A stretch of DNA of 8,653 nucleotides from Chitinophaga pinensis (GTDB lineage Bacteria; Bacteroidota; Bacteroidia; M30B66): assembly GCA_943333015.1 (NCBI GenBank), contig CALQRR010000048.1:1-8653 (forward strand), read 5' to 3'. A program made the translations under genes and the position numbers. This document shows positions 1 to 6,250 of the stretch, in pieces (the stretch's first letter is position 1; each line of letters begins with the position of its first letter). The notes below the pieces were generated by a model. It saw only the letters and a list, made by a program, of their open reading frames with translations. It was not told the DNA's origin and ran no database searches.

Positions 1-254
1 GAGTGGTAGTTTATAATCTGAGGGTTTCCATACAAATCGGAGAGGAAATAATGTCCTTCTCCGTTTACTGAAATGCGTTCATTGAGGTAATAATCAAATT
101 CCCCGGCAAAATAAACGGCGGATGCGCCGGAAGTAAAGAACCCGGGAGCCAACGTTCCCATTGCTCGCAAACCATGTGTTTTCGTGAAGGTATCCTGCGC
201 CTGAAGTACATATCCAAGCAACCAAAAACTACTTACGAGAAGCAACTTTTTCAT
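1..254 (-). CDS. Outer-membrane beta-barrel-like protein, 5' part only
   Basis: This is the first 84 codons of a gene that runs off the left edge. The product begins MKKLLLVSSFWLLGYVLQAQ, a clear Sec signal peptide with a likely cleavage after the AQ near residue 20. The mature part is rich in alternating aromatic and polar residues (VYFAGEFDYYLNERISVNGE), as expected of amphipathic strands in a small outer-membrane barrel. The ATG at 254 overlaps the stop of the preceding gene as ATGA, so the two are probably translated together and may share a cell-envelope role. I infer the barrel fold from sequence texture only, not from a named family, and the C-terminal part is missing. Function unknown. 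Confidence 0.65.
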   Translation of the reverse strand, partial: MKKLLLVSSFWLLGYVLQAQDTFTKTHGLRAMGTLAPGFFTSGASAVYFAGEFDYYLNERISVNGEGHYFLSDLYGNPQIINYH

Positions 255-886
255 GGGCGCATCAGTTTAAAATTGGCACTCAGCGAAACTAAAAGATGAC
301 CTTCAATCCCAGCATGCGCTGTTTCTTCCACCACATTCCGGAAAGGCTTTTCTGATATTTCCAGATCATTCCCCAGATGCATCATGTATTGGACCGTGAG
401 TGAAATATCGATTTGAGGTGTGATATTGTAATGCGTTCCCATTCCCGCTTGAATAGCAGAACTCCATCGGGATGCTGTTTGAGGAAGTGCTATCAGAATG
501 ACATTTCCGCCTTGTGGTCGAACCGTTAATCGTGTATAATCGAAACAATGTCCAACCAGCAAATACGGTAAGAGTTTTTTCTGAAACTCCTCCGGATCGC
601 TCAAGTAATACATCACCGACCATCCAATGTGGCCATCTCTTCGATACCCCGCAATACCCGCATTGCTTGTTAGATAATCGGCAAACCATTCGGTGTTAAC
701 GCGCTTGGTTAGTTGCACACGAATATGACCGCCCATGCCATACCCCGCGTCAGAAGTGGATCCATGATTAAACAAACTCAGCGAGGATCGAAGCCCCAAT
801 GAAACCCGTCCAGGTTTACCTACTTGAGCAAACCCTAGACAAGGAATCAAGAATAACAACAAGACTAGCTTCCGTTTCATGCGCAT
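251..886 (-). CDS. Small outer-membrane beta-barrel-like protein (hypothetical)
   Basis: The product has 211 residues. It opens with a basic N-terminus and a hydrophobic core (KLVLLLFLIPCLGFAQ), a Sec signal peptide with likely cleavage after GFA or FAQ at about residues 20-21. The rest alternates polar and aromatic or aliphatic residues with glycine-rich turns, such as GYGMGGHIRVQLTKRVN, HIGWSVMYYLS and QIDISLTVQYMMHLG. This fits an 8-stranded outer-membrane barrel of OmpW/OmpA-barrel size. I do not recognise a specific family. A second ATG two codons downstream (880) could be the real start, and there is no Shine-Dalgarno sequence to decide. The stop overlaps the start of the next barrel-like gene by 4 nt (ATGA), so the two form an operon. 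The terminator of the S46 peptidase gene lies just upstream, so this pair should have its own promoter. Confidence 0.7.
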   Translation of the reverse strand: MRMKRKLVLLLFLIPCLGFAQVGKPGRVSLGLRSSLSLFNHGSTSDAGYGMGGHIRVQLTKRVNTEWFADYLTSNAGIAGYRRDGHIGWSVMYYLSDPEEFQKKLLPYLLVGHCFDYTRLTVRPQGGNVILIALPQTASRWSSAIQAGMGTHYNITPQIDISLTVQYMMHLGNDLEISEKPFRNVVEETAHAGIEGHLLVSLSANFKLMRP

Positions 887-896
887 TGTTTGTGTT

Positions 897-927
897 GAAA
901 CGTAAAAGACTGAAAAAATTGCATAAA
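897..927 (-). promoter_or_regulatory. Candidate promoter for the barrel-protein pair
   Basis: Read on the minus strand, TACGTTTC (904 to 897) matches the Bacteroidota -7 box TAnnTTTG in all but the last base. A T-rich -33 region lies 20 nt upstream, inside the T-tract of the preceding terminator. The predicted start would leave a very short leader before the ATG at 886, which would suit the ATG at 880 slightly better. The -33 box is poor because the whole stretch is T-rich, so this is a weak call based on the -7 match and on the need for a promoter after the terminator. Confidence 0.25.
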
Positions 928-956
928 AAAACGGGAGAAGGTTTCCCTACTCCCGT
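924..956 (-). terminator. Intrinsic terminator of the S46 peptidase gene
   Basis: A 7-bp perfect stem (ACGGGAG at 931-937 with CTCCCGT at 950-956) continues inward after one mismatch with AGG/CCT and closes on a 4-nt loop. On the minus strand the hairpin is followed at once by seven T residues (931 to 925). It lies 23 nt past the stop codon of the peptidase gene. Hairpin, U-tract and position together make a textbook rho-independent terminator for leftward transcription. On the plus strand there is no T-tract, so it is probably one-directional. Confidence 0.88.
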
Positions 957-978
957 ATATATTTAGTTAAATCGTGGC

Positions 979-3159
979 TTAGCGCTTTACAATTTTGCCT
1001 TTACGCATCAATTGCATTTCATCAACAATATTACCTGCTCCTCCTAATTTATCAATCAGGAACAAGATATACCGGATGTCTGCTGAAATGGTACGCTGAA
1101 CTTTATCTTCAAAGAAAATATCGCCGCTCATAGCCTCCCAGTTACCATCAAATGCACAGCCAACGAGTTGACCTTTGCCATTGATAACTGGACTTCCTGA
1201 ATTTCCACCAGTAATGTCGTTGGTCGAAATGAAGCAGGTATGCAACTCACCTTTCTCGCCGTAAATACCGTAATCCTTAGACTTGTATAGTGCTTTCAAT
1301 CCAGCAGGAACAAAAAACTCAGGATTTGAAGAGTCTTCCTTTTCGATAACACCTTTCAACGTTGTGAACTCATCATATTCCACACCATCGCGGGGATCAT
1401 AATCTTTCACCTGACCATATGTAAGACGCATGGTAGAGTTGGCATTCGGGTAGAATTTCTTCTCTGGCATCATTTCACGGAGACCCGCTACAAACGCCCG
1501 GTTACCTTTTTCAATGCGCGATTGGATCTCAGTAATCTGTGGACGATAATTGGTCATAAACGTTTGAAGAAAAATACCGCTCAACTGTGACGCAGGATCA
1601 TTTACAAGAACCGATACACTTGGATTATCAAGAAAACTATTGAATTTATCGCTGGTTGCAAAAACCGAACGTGCGTAAAGATCTTCAACGTATGCCTTAT
1701 AGTTCCCGTTAAATTTGGTGCGAATCGAATCATAAATAGAAGGCTGCTCTTCCTTGGCAATCCCTTCCGCATAGATAATCAACATTGCTTCCAGCAATTT
1801 TTTATCTGTACCAATGTTGTAATCCTTGTAAAAATTAGCGCCTTCTGCTCTAACTTCTGCAATGGCTTCTGCAACACCAGCAGGATTGCTTGTATCACCA
1901 ATCACCTCTTTGAGCTGACTCATCTGATACGCAAAAAATGGAACTCCTGCTCCTTGAAGAATGGCTTCGTTGAGATATGTTCGCATCAAGGTAACCTTGC
2001 GCATATCGGTGTAAGCATTCTCTAAATCACGGAGTGCAAAACCATATTTCGCCTGACGCTGCGCATCTTGACCTGCCCACGTCTGGAATTTTGATTCAAG
2101 CTCTTTCTTCTTTTCAACAACGCCATTGTTCTTCAATTGCTGGCTTTGTCCGATGAAATACTTCCAGTAATTGGCTGTTTGTGCATACGTGGATGCATAC
2201 TTGATGCGAATTTCAGTGCTCGCATCCATGTCTTCTTTCATCAACTTCAACTTCTTATCGCGGATTTTTACAACAGCCGGATTACTCAAGTCGAGTGCCA
2301 TCTGAACACCATAGGAAGTCAAATAACGATCTGTTCTTCCCGGATAGCCCATCACCATTGTGAAGTCATCTTCTTTTACACCATCCAATGAAATAGGTAG
2401 AAAACGCTTTGGTTGATACGGCTGATTAGCGGGTGAGAATTCGGCGGGCTTGTTATCTGCTCCGGCATAAACACGTAGCAAACTAAAGTCACCCGTGTGA
2501 CGCGGCCACATCCAGTTGTCGGTATCGCCTCCAAATTTACCTACTGATTCCGGCGGTGCACCAACCAGACGAACATCCGTAAAGGTTTCGTATACAAAAA
2601 GGTAATATTCGTTTCCATCAAAAAAGCCTTTCACAGAAGCATCATAACCAGAGGCTTCTTTGACTTCTTTTTCAATGGTTTTGGCCATTTGACGCACTTT
2701 GGCTGAGCGCTCTGTTTCATTCATCGATGGATTTAACTCAGCAAGTACACGCTGCGTTACATCTTCAATGCGAACAAGAAATGAAGCCGTTATTCCACCG
2801 GAAGGCAATTCCTCAGAACGTGATTTTGCATAAAAACCGTTCGTAAGATAATCATGCTCAACAGTAGAATTGGTTTGAATGGCTTCATAACCACAATGGT
2901 GATTGGTGAGCAACAATCCATTAGAAGAAATGGCCTCTGCAGTACACGATCCTCCACTCAACATCACAATCGCATCTTTCAAACTCGATGTATTGATGTT
3001 GTATATTTCATCGGCTGTCAGTTTGCAGCCTTTTTTCTTCATGTCTTCGTAATTCAGACGCTTCAGCAATAATGGAAGCCACATGCCTTCATCGGCGCGG
3101 ACAACCTGTTGTGAAGCAATACCTGCAAGTACAAGGCAGGAAAGTATCAAACGTTTCAT
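979..3159 (-). CDS. dpp7: S46 family dipeptidyl peptidase, DPP7-type
   Basis: This is a periplasmic exopeptidase of family S46, which removes dipeptides from the N-termini of oligopeptides and is used in Bacteroidota for peptide catabolism. The product has 726 residues (known DPP7/DPP11 enzymes have about 710-720). Residues 1-22 are a signal peptide (MKRLILSCLVLAGIASQ, cleavage after VRA), and the mature chain begins DEGMWLP as is usual in the family. The chymotrypsin-like triad is visible: His88 in LLTNHHCG, Asp224 in HTGDFSLLRVY and Ser654 in TGGNSGSPV. Asn215-Trp216 in DTDNWMWPR match the substrate N-terminus clamp of the family. Position Ser+18 is Gly672 (FDGNWEAMSGD). DPP7 enzymes, which prefer hydrophobic P1 residues, carry glycine here, whereas DPP11 enzymes (Asp/Glu) carry arginine. 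The ATG at 3159 is chosen because it starts the signal peptide; an in-frame ATG at 3252 would bury it behind 31 extra residues. The gene follows the secreted-protein gene ending at 3249 and ends in a strong terminator. Confidence 0.95.
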   Translation of the reverse strand: MKRLILSCLVLAGIASQQVVRADEGMWLPLLLKRLNYEDMKKKGCKLTADEIYNINTSSLKDAIVMLSGGSCTAEAISSNGLLLTNHHCGYEAIQTNSTVEHDYLTNGFYAKSRSEELPSGGITASFLVRIEDVTQRVLAELNPSMNETERSAKVRQMAKTIEKEVKEASGYDASVKGFFDGNEYYLFVYETFTDVRLVGAPPESVGKFGGDTDNWMWPRHTGDFSLLRVYAGADNKPAEFSPANQPYQPKRFLPISLDGVKEDDFTMVMGYPGRTDRYLTSYGVQMALDLSNPAVVKIRDKKLKLMKEDMDASTEIRIKYASTYAQTANYWKYFIGQSQQLKNNGVVEKKKELESKFQTWAGQDAQRQAKYGFALRDLENAYTDMRKVTLMRTYLNEAILQGAGVPFFAYQMSQLKEVIGDTSNPAGVAEAIAEVRAEGANFYKDYNIGTDKKLLEAMLIIYAEGIAKEEQPSIYDSIRTKFNGNYKAYVEDLYARSVFATSDKFNSFLDNPSVSVLVNDPASQLSGIFLQTFMTNYRPQITEIQSRIEKGNRAFVAGLREMMPEKKFYPNANSTMRLTYGQVKDYDPRDGVEYDEFTTLKGVIEKEDSSNPEFFVPAGLKALYKSKDYGIYGEKGELHTCFISTNDITGGNSGSPVINGKGQLVGCAFDGNWEAMSGDIFFEDKVQRTISADIRYILFLIDKLGGAGNIVDEMQLMRKGKIVKR

Positions 3160-3187
3160 GTTGGGGTTGATTATCTTTTGTGAATGG

Positions 3188-3218
3188 CAAATAACGAGAG
3201 AATACCGTGAACTTCCAA
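3188..3218 (-). promoter_or_regulatory. Candidate promoter of the S46 peptidase gene
   Basis: On the minus strand TTG (3218-3216) is followed after exactly 20 nt by GTTATTTG (3195-3188), which matches the nnTTTG part of the Bacteroidota -7 box TAnnTTTG but not its leading TA. The implied transcript would start near 3184 and leave a leader of about 25 nt to the ATG at 3159. It would exclude the upstream ATG at 3252, which agrees with the signal peptide. Read-through from the preceding gene is also possible because no terminator is seen between them. Confidence 0.33.
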
Positions 3219-3248
3219 CCCCGCAGAGGTTTGGTTTACGGTTAAAAA

Positions 3249-4796
3249 TCATTTCGAATCAACGACTTTTCCCTGCTCGTCAATCCGGTACCTCAATGTC
3301 CGGCTGCCTTTTGAATCTAGGCCCTTAATTCTAACCTCAAAAAGTTTCCCGAAATCTACCCAGGCATAGTTAACAGCGCGGATATTCTCCACACGGAATG
3401 GATTTACTTCTCCCACTACTAGATTGCCTGCCGCTTCTATGCGCTGCCCAATGTTGAAAATCGCTTCGCCTCCATTGACACCTGTTTTCTGGATAAAAAT
3501 AAATTCATCTGCCGTTTCGCCATTCGTTCCAAATCCTAACGGATCAACCGGCTCATAATCATACAACACGATAGCAGTCGTGCCATCGGGTAATGTGAAT
3601 AGGGTATTGAAAAAATTATTCTCCTGAATCTTCGTGTAACGATAGTCTTTGCTCGAATAAATCTGATTGTCATAAAACAAATACACTTCGTGTTGTAAAA
3701 ACCAGGTCACATCATCATAAATTACATCCAATCGTTCGTAGGCCGGCTTGACTCCTTCGGGTGTTTTAGAATAGCGCAATTCAATCGGATATAAATAAAA
3801 TTCAGTTAGTGCCTCTGAAATGAAGTTCTTGGCAAACACAATCCCTCCACTATTCCAGCCGAATGATTTCCATGAACCACCCGAATACATCACATCCAGA
3901 TTTATTTGCATCGTTTCAATAATTGCCGCCGGAACATTTGCCGGAACAATGTTCAGCGCAAAAGGCAATTCCATCTGGTTGAAATAAAATGGTCGCCCAT
4001 AATACCTGTTTGCACTGGTGCTTAGTACTTGCTCAGCAGGTTCATCCGGATCTGCATCCACTACATCGACTACAAAACGCAGCTTTTTCATCGAAACTGC
4101 CCGCCCAAAGCCCAAACAACGCATGTGCATTGCCACATGATAATGCACGCCTTCGGCAGTTTGCGTCACAGTATAGTTCGCTCCAGACGATAAATCATCC
4201 AGCTTCATTCCCAACTGCTTTTCCATCGGGCCGTATTTGTCCCGGTCGAGCTGCTGGGCCATCGCTTGTTTAGCAGAAAATCCAAAACGCGTCAGTCCGA
4301 GGAACATATATTCCCGCCTCAAACCTTTCGCCAAGGGAACGTCCTGATTAACCGCATCTCCTGTTTCAGCATGAAGCAGTTTGCCTTTCGGATAATCAGC
4401 GTCATGAATAAATCGCTCCAGATTAGCATCATCACCCACTTCTGCCGAATTCCTGAAAACAAACGTCTTCTTCCCTTTTTCTCCAACAATGTAATCCGTA
4501 AAATCAACCCAAGGCGATCCCAGCCAGATTTCAATTCGATCTCCATTAGAGGCCGACTGATTCATGCTATGATCGTCTTTCACAAACACATCAAAAAACA
4601 AAGAATCCGGACTGACACGGCCTGTTACTTTCGCAGAAAGATCTGAAACGGCAGGCTTTTCCTTGCCGGGAAGAGGAAAAAGGGAGTCTTGCGAAATCAA
4701 CGTCACTGTTTGAGAAAACAAACTTTGCGCACTGATCACAAAAACCCCGAGGAGCAGTCGGAGCATAATATTAGGTTTGTTGCGAATATACTCCAT
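3249..4796 (-). CDS. Secreted protein of unknown function, possible CBM9/DOMON-like sandwich
   Basis: The product has 515 residues. An N-terminal signal peptide (hydrophobic core MLRLLLGVFVISAQ, likely cleavage after LFSQ at about residue 29) sends it to the periplasm or beyond. An ATG ten codons in (4766) would give a more compact signal peptide, so the start is uncertain. Residues about 50-95 (AKVTGRVSPDSLFFDVFVKD, then NGDRIEIWLG) and 207-250 (NYTVTQTAEGVHYHVAMHM, later RFVVDVVDADPDEP) read like the strand pattern of CBM9/DOMON-type beta-sandwiches, with a charged insertion between them. This is a resemblance in texture, not a firm assignment. The rest is rich in Tyr, Phe and Asp and looks beta-structured and extracytoplasmic. 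There are no obvious catalytic motifs, lipobox or membrane segments. It lies just upstream of the S46 peptidase gene and diverges from tag, so a shared envelope or peptide-uptake role with the peptidase is possible but unproven. Confidence 0.75.
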   Translation of the reverse strand: MEYIRNKPNIMLRLLLGVFVISAQSLFSQTVTLISQDSLFPLPGKEKPAVSDLSAKVTGRVSPDSLFFDVFVKDDHSMNQSASNGDRIEIWLGSPWVDFTDYIVGEKGKKTFVFRNSAEVGDDANLERFIHDADYPKGKLLHAETGDAVNQDVPLAKGLRREYMFLGLTRFGFSAKQAMAQQLDRDKYGPMEKQLGMKLDDLSSGANYTVTQTAEGVHYHVAMHMRCLGFGRAVSMKKLRFVVDVVDADPDEPAEQVLSTSANRYYGRPFYFNQMELPFALNIVPANVPAAIIETMQINLDVMYSGGSWKSFGWNSGGIVFAKNFISEALTEFYLYPIELRYSKTPEGVKPAYERLDVIYDDVTWFLQHEVYLFYDNQIYSSKDYRYTKIQENNFFNTLFTLPDGTTAIVLYDYEPVDPLGFGTNGETADEFIFIQKTGVNGGEAIFNIGQRIEAAGNLVVGEVNPFRVENIRAVNYAWVDFGKLFEVRIKGLDSKGSRTLRYRIDEQGKVVDSK

Positions 4797-4829
4797 GTCA
4801 TCCGATGGAATAAAATTCAGATGGAAATC

Positions 4830-4862
4830 TTCGGCATTTAGTTGCTTGATCGTGTATTTTTA
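4830..4862 (+). promoter_or_regulatory. Candidate promoter of tag in the divergent gap
   Basis: The 82-bp gap between the two divergent starts (4796 and 4879) must hold promoters for both genes. On the plus strand TATTTTTA (4855-4862) matches TAnnTTTG except for the last base, and TTCG at 4830-4833, a one-mismatch match to TTTG, lies 21 nt upstream. A transcript would start about 13 nt before the ATG of tag. I found no equally good match for the leftward gene. Confidence 0.28.
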
Positions 4863-4878
4863 ATCCCAAACCCATTTT

Positions 4879-5442
4879 ATGCCCGAAAAAATTCGCTGCT
4901 CCTGGTGCATGAAAACTGAAAACATGCGTGAATATCACGACACCGAATGGGGCATTGCGATTCACGATGATCGAAGACATTTTGAATTCATTGTACTCGA
5001 AAGTTTTCAAGCTGGTTTGAGTTGGCAAACAATAATAAACCGGCGCGAAGGTTTCAGACGAGCCTTTGCAGCGTTCGATCCAGAAAAAGTGGCGGTTCTT
5101 ACGGAAGTGGAAACGGCACAACTCATGTTCAATGAGGATATTATTCGCAACAAATTGAAAATTACCGGCACCGTTCGCAATGCGCAAGCATTTTTGAAAA
5201 TCCAACAGGAATTTGGTTCGTTTGATGCCTTCATCTGGCAATTTACCCAAGGCATTACAATCGATGGAAACCGCAGTATCAGCAATCCCGTTCCCGCATC
5301 CAGTCCCGAAAGTGATGCCATGAGCAAAGCACTCAAAAAACGTGGATTTACCTTTGTCGGCACAACCATTTGTTACGCATACATGCAAGCCGCCGGAATG
5401 GTAAACGATCACATGGACACCTGCTGGAGAAAAAATTCTTGA
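4879..5442 (+). CDS. tag: DNA-3-methyladenine glycosylase I
   Basis: This cytoplasmic base-excision repair enzyme cuts the glycosidic bond of 3-methyladenine in alkylated DNA, leaving an abasic site. The product has 187 residues, the same length as E. coli Tag, and aligns with it throughout. The zinc-snap residues are present with identical spacing: Cys7 (RCSWC), His20 (EYHDTEWG), His178 and Cys182 (NDHMDTC). The base-recognition residues Glu41 and Trp49 lie in LESFQAGLSW, corresponding to Glu38 and Trp46 of E. coli. The signature SKALKKRGF followed by FVGTTICYAYMQAAG near the C-terminus is almost identical to that of E. coli. It is the only plus-strand gene here, diverging from the secreted-protein gene and converging on hsp20, so it is a single-gene unit. 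There is no Shine-Dalgarno sequence, but the start is fixed by the Cys7 position relative to the family. Confidence 0.97.
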   Translation: MPEKIRCSWCMKTENMREYHDTEWGIAIHDDRRHFEFIVLESFQAGLSWQTIINRREGFRRAFAAFDPEKVAVLTEVETAQLMFNEDIIRNKLKITGTVRNAQAFLKIQQEFGSFDAFIWQFTQGITIDGNRSISNPVPASSPESDAMSKALKKRGFTFVGTTICYAYMQAAGMVNDHMDTCWRKNS

Positions 5443-5490
5443 TGGGGCTGTCCCCGAAAACGCATCTCATACGGAGTGTGATAAACGATC

Positions 5491-5624
5491 GGGGTCGGGC
5501 TGTCCGCTATAGTCCTCCGCCGCAAATCATCATCATTCACAAAGCTGAGTCAAAATTTCAAGTTTTTCTTTTCTCCTTCATGCGTTTTGCGTCGTCCGGG
5601 CTGCCGCTTCCATCCCTCAGCCGG
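5491..5624 (-). ncRNA. Candidate structured intergenic RNA/repeat element
   Basis: The gap of 300 nt between the convergent genes tag and hsp20 holds no gene. Its centre carries repeated, pairable sequence. On the minus strand the core AGCGGCAGCCCG (5608-5597) recurs as AGCGGACAGCCCG (5508-5496). CCGGCTG (5624-5618) can pair with CAGCCCGG (5603-5596) with one bulged C, enclosing the GGGATGG stretch. CGACGCAAA (5594-5586) can pair with TTTGCGGCG (5526-5518) at 8 of 9 positions, bringing the two cores together around a loop of about 59 nt. From memory this layout, ending in AGCGGA(C/T)AGCCCGACC, resembles a structured repeat common between genes of Bacteroidota, possibly the Flavo-1 class of Rfam; I could not check this. 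A further GGGCTGTCC copy lies at 5445-5453, within a small GGGG/CCCC hairpin beside the tag stop. Boundaries are approximate. Confidence 0.5.
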
Positions 5625-5684
5625 CATGTACGTTTCTTTAGATCAACTTCTTGTTGATGCGCATTTCCATAATTCATTAAACGA

Positions 5685-5720
5685 GTAACGCCCGCATCAG
5701 TTGGAGGATGCAGGCGCTAC
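5685..5720 (-). terminator. Stem-loop downstream of hsp20, probable terminator
   Basis: GTAACGCCCGCATC (5685-5698) and GATGCAGGCGCTAC (5707-5720) form a 14-bp stem with an 8-nt loop. Read as minus-strand RNA, the two non-Watson-Crick positions are both G-U pairs, so the stem is fully closed. Read as plus-strand RNA they are A-C mismatches. This points to the leftward hsp20 transcript. It begins 22 nt after the hsp20 stop. The tract after it (TCGTTTAATG) is a poor U-tract, so it may work as an mRNA 3'-end stabiliser or with another factor. Confidence 0.55.
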
Positions 5721-5728
5721 TACGTGCT

Positions 5729-5743
5729 GTGTTCAAGGAACAC
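5729..5743 (-). repeat. Small hairpin at the hsp20 stop codon
   Basis: GTGTTC (5729-5734) and GAACAC (5738-5743) form a perfect 6-bp inverted repeat with a 3-nt loop, touching the last base of the hsp20 stop codon. No T-tract follows. Together with the larger stem-loop further downstream it makes a tandem-hairpin 3' end. It could also be chance, given its size. Confidence 0.35.
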
Positions 5744-6180
5744 TATCCTATTTGGATTTGCTTCTTTTTATGGGTAATGTCTTTTTTCATCTTACCCAAC
5801 TTGAGTTTCAATACACCGTTCTCATAATTGGCCGTTACATTGTCTTCACTTGCATTTTCAGGAATCGAAAATGAACGACTGAAAGAACTGTAACTAAATT
5901 CCTTACGTGTGAAAGTATCGTTCTTCTCCTCTTCTTCTTTACGTGTTTCCGATTCGATTTGCAAAACTCCATTGTCGACACTGATTTTAAAATCTTCTTT
6001 TTTCAGTCCGGGAGCTGCCAACTCAATCATGAAACTGTCCTCTTGTTCACGAATATTAACGGCAGGAAGCGTTGTACTACGACCAAAAAAACGGTCGTCT
6101 AAAAGTGTGTCAGTATTCCAAAAATCCTCTAATAATGCCCTCATGGAGGGAAAATTTCCGCGTTGCTTAACGAGTGTCAT
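5743..6180 (-). CDS. hsp20: Small heat-shock protein, Hsp20/alpha-crystallin family
   Basis: This is an ATP-independent cytoplasmic holdase that binds unfolding proteins during stress. The product has 145 residues, typical for bacterial sHSPs. A short N-terminal arm (residues 1-38, with RALLEDFWNTD) precedes the alpha-crystallin domain (about 39-135). The hallmarks are LAAPGLKKEDFKISVDNG at 54-71, a charged, variable strand-6 loop (RKEEEEKND, 80-88) and the A-x(n)-GVL signature ANYENGVLKLKL at 117-128. The chain ends QIQIG, so the C-terminal I-x-I anchor (Ile142, Ile144) used for oligomer assembly is present only one residue from the end. The gene stands alone, with its own promoter and palindromic operator-like site upstream and hairpins downstream. 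The start at 6180 is the only ATG that gives a normal N-terminal arm, and the inferred leader is about 36 nt. Confidence 0.95.
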   Translation of the reverse strand: MTLVKQRGNFPSMRALLEDFWNTDTLLDDRFFGRSTTLPAVNIREQEDSFMIELAAPGLKKEDFKISVDNGVLQIESETRKEEEEKNDTFTRKEFSYSSFSRSFSIPENASEDNVTANYENGVLKLKLGKMKKDITHKKKQIQIG

Positions 6181-6219
6181 GGGTTGTATGCTTTTAGGTT
6201 ATACATTGATTGAACACCT

Positions 6220-6250
6220 CAAAGTAAGCAAGCAAGCCGACGAAAATCAA
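6220..6250 (-). promoter_or_regulatory. Bacteroidota-type promoter of hsp20
   Basis: On the minus strand TTG (6250-6248) is followed after exactly 20 nt by TTACTTTG (6227-6220). The Bacteroidota consensus is TTG, 19-21 nt, TAnnTTTG, so only one base of the -7 box differs. Transcription would start near 6216 and leave a leader of about 36 nt before the hsp20 ATG. The AT-rich stretch further upstream (6264-6315) could act as an UP-like element. Confidence 0.5.

Noticed and set aside
4266..4646. Plus-strand open frame of 126 codons inside the secreted-protein gene
   Set aside because: It is antisense to a continuous 515-codon gene with a signal peptide, and its product is basic and unrecognisable.
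4798..5412. Long open frame on the minus strand, about 204 codons, opposite tag
   Set aside because: It lies almost wholly antisense to tag, whose protein aligns with E. coli Tag over its full length. The antisense translation has no recognisable motif or signal and looks like a shadow frame.
5370..5657. Plus-strand open frame across the end of tag and the intergenic element
   Set aside because: It starts inside tag in another frame and its product is of low complexity and unrecognisable. The region is better explained by repeated, foldable non-coding sequence.
5642..5658. ATCAAC/GTTGAT hairpin as a terminator of tag
   Set aside because: The 6-bp stem is AT-rich, lies 200 nt past the tag stop and has no T-tract on the plus strand.
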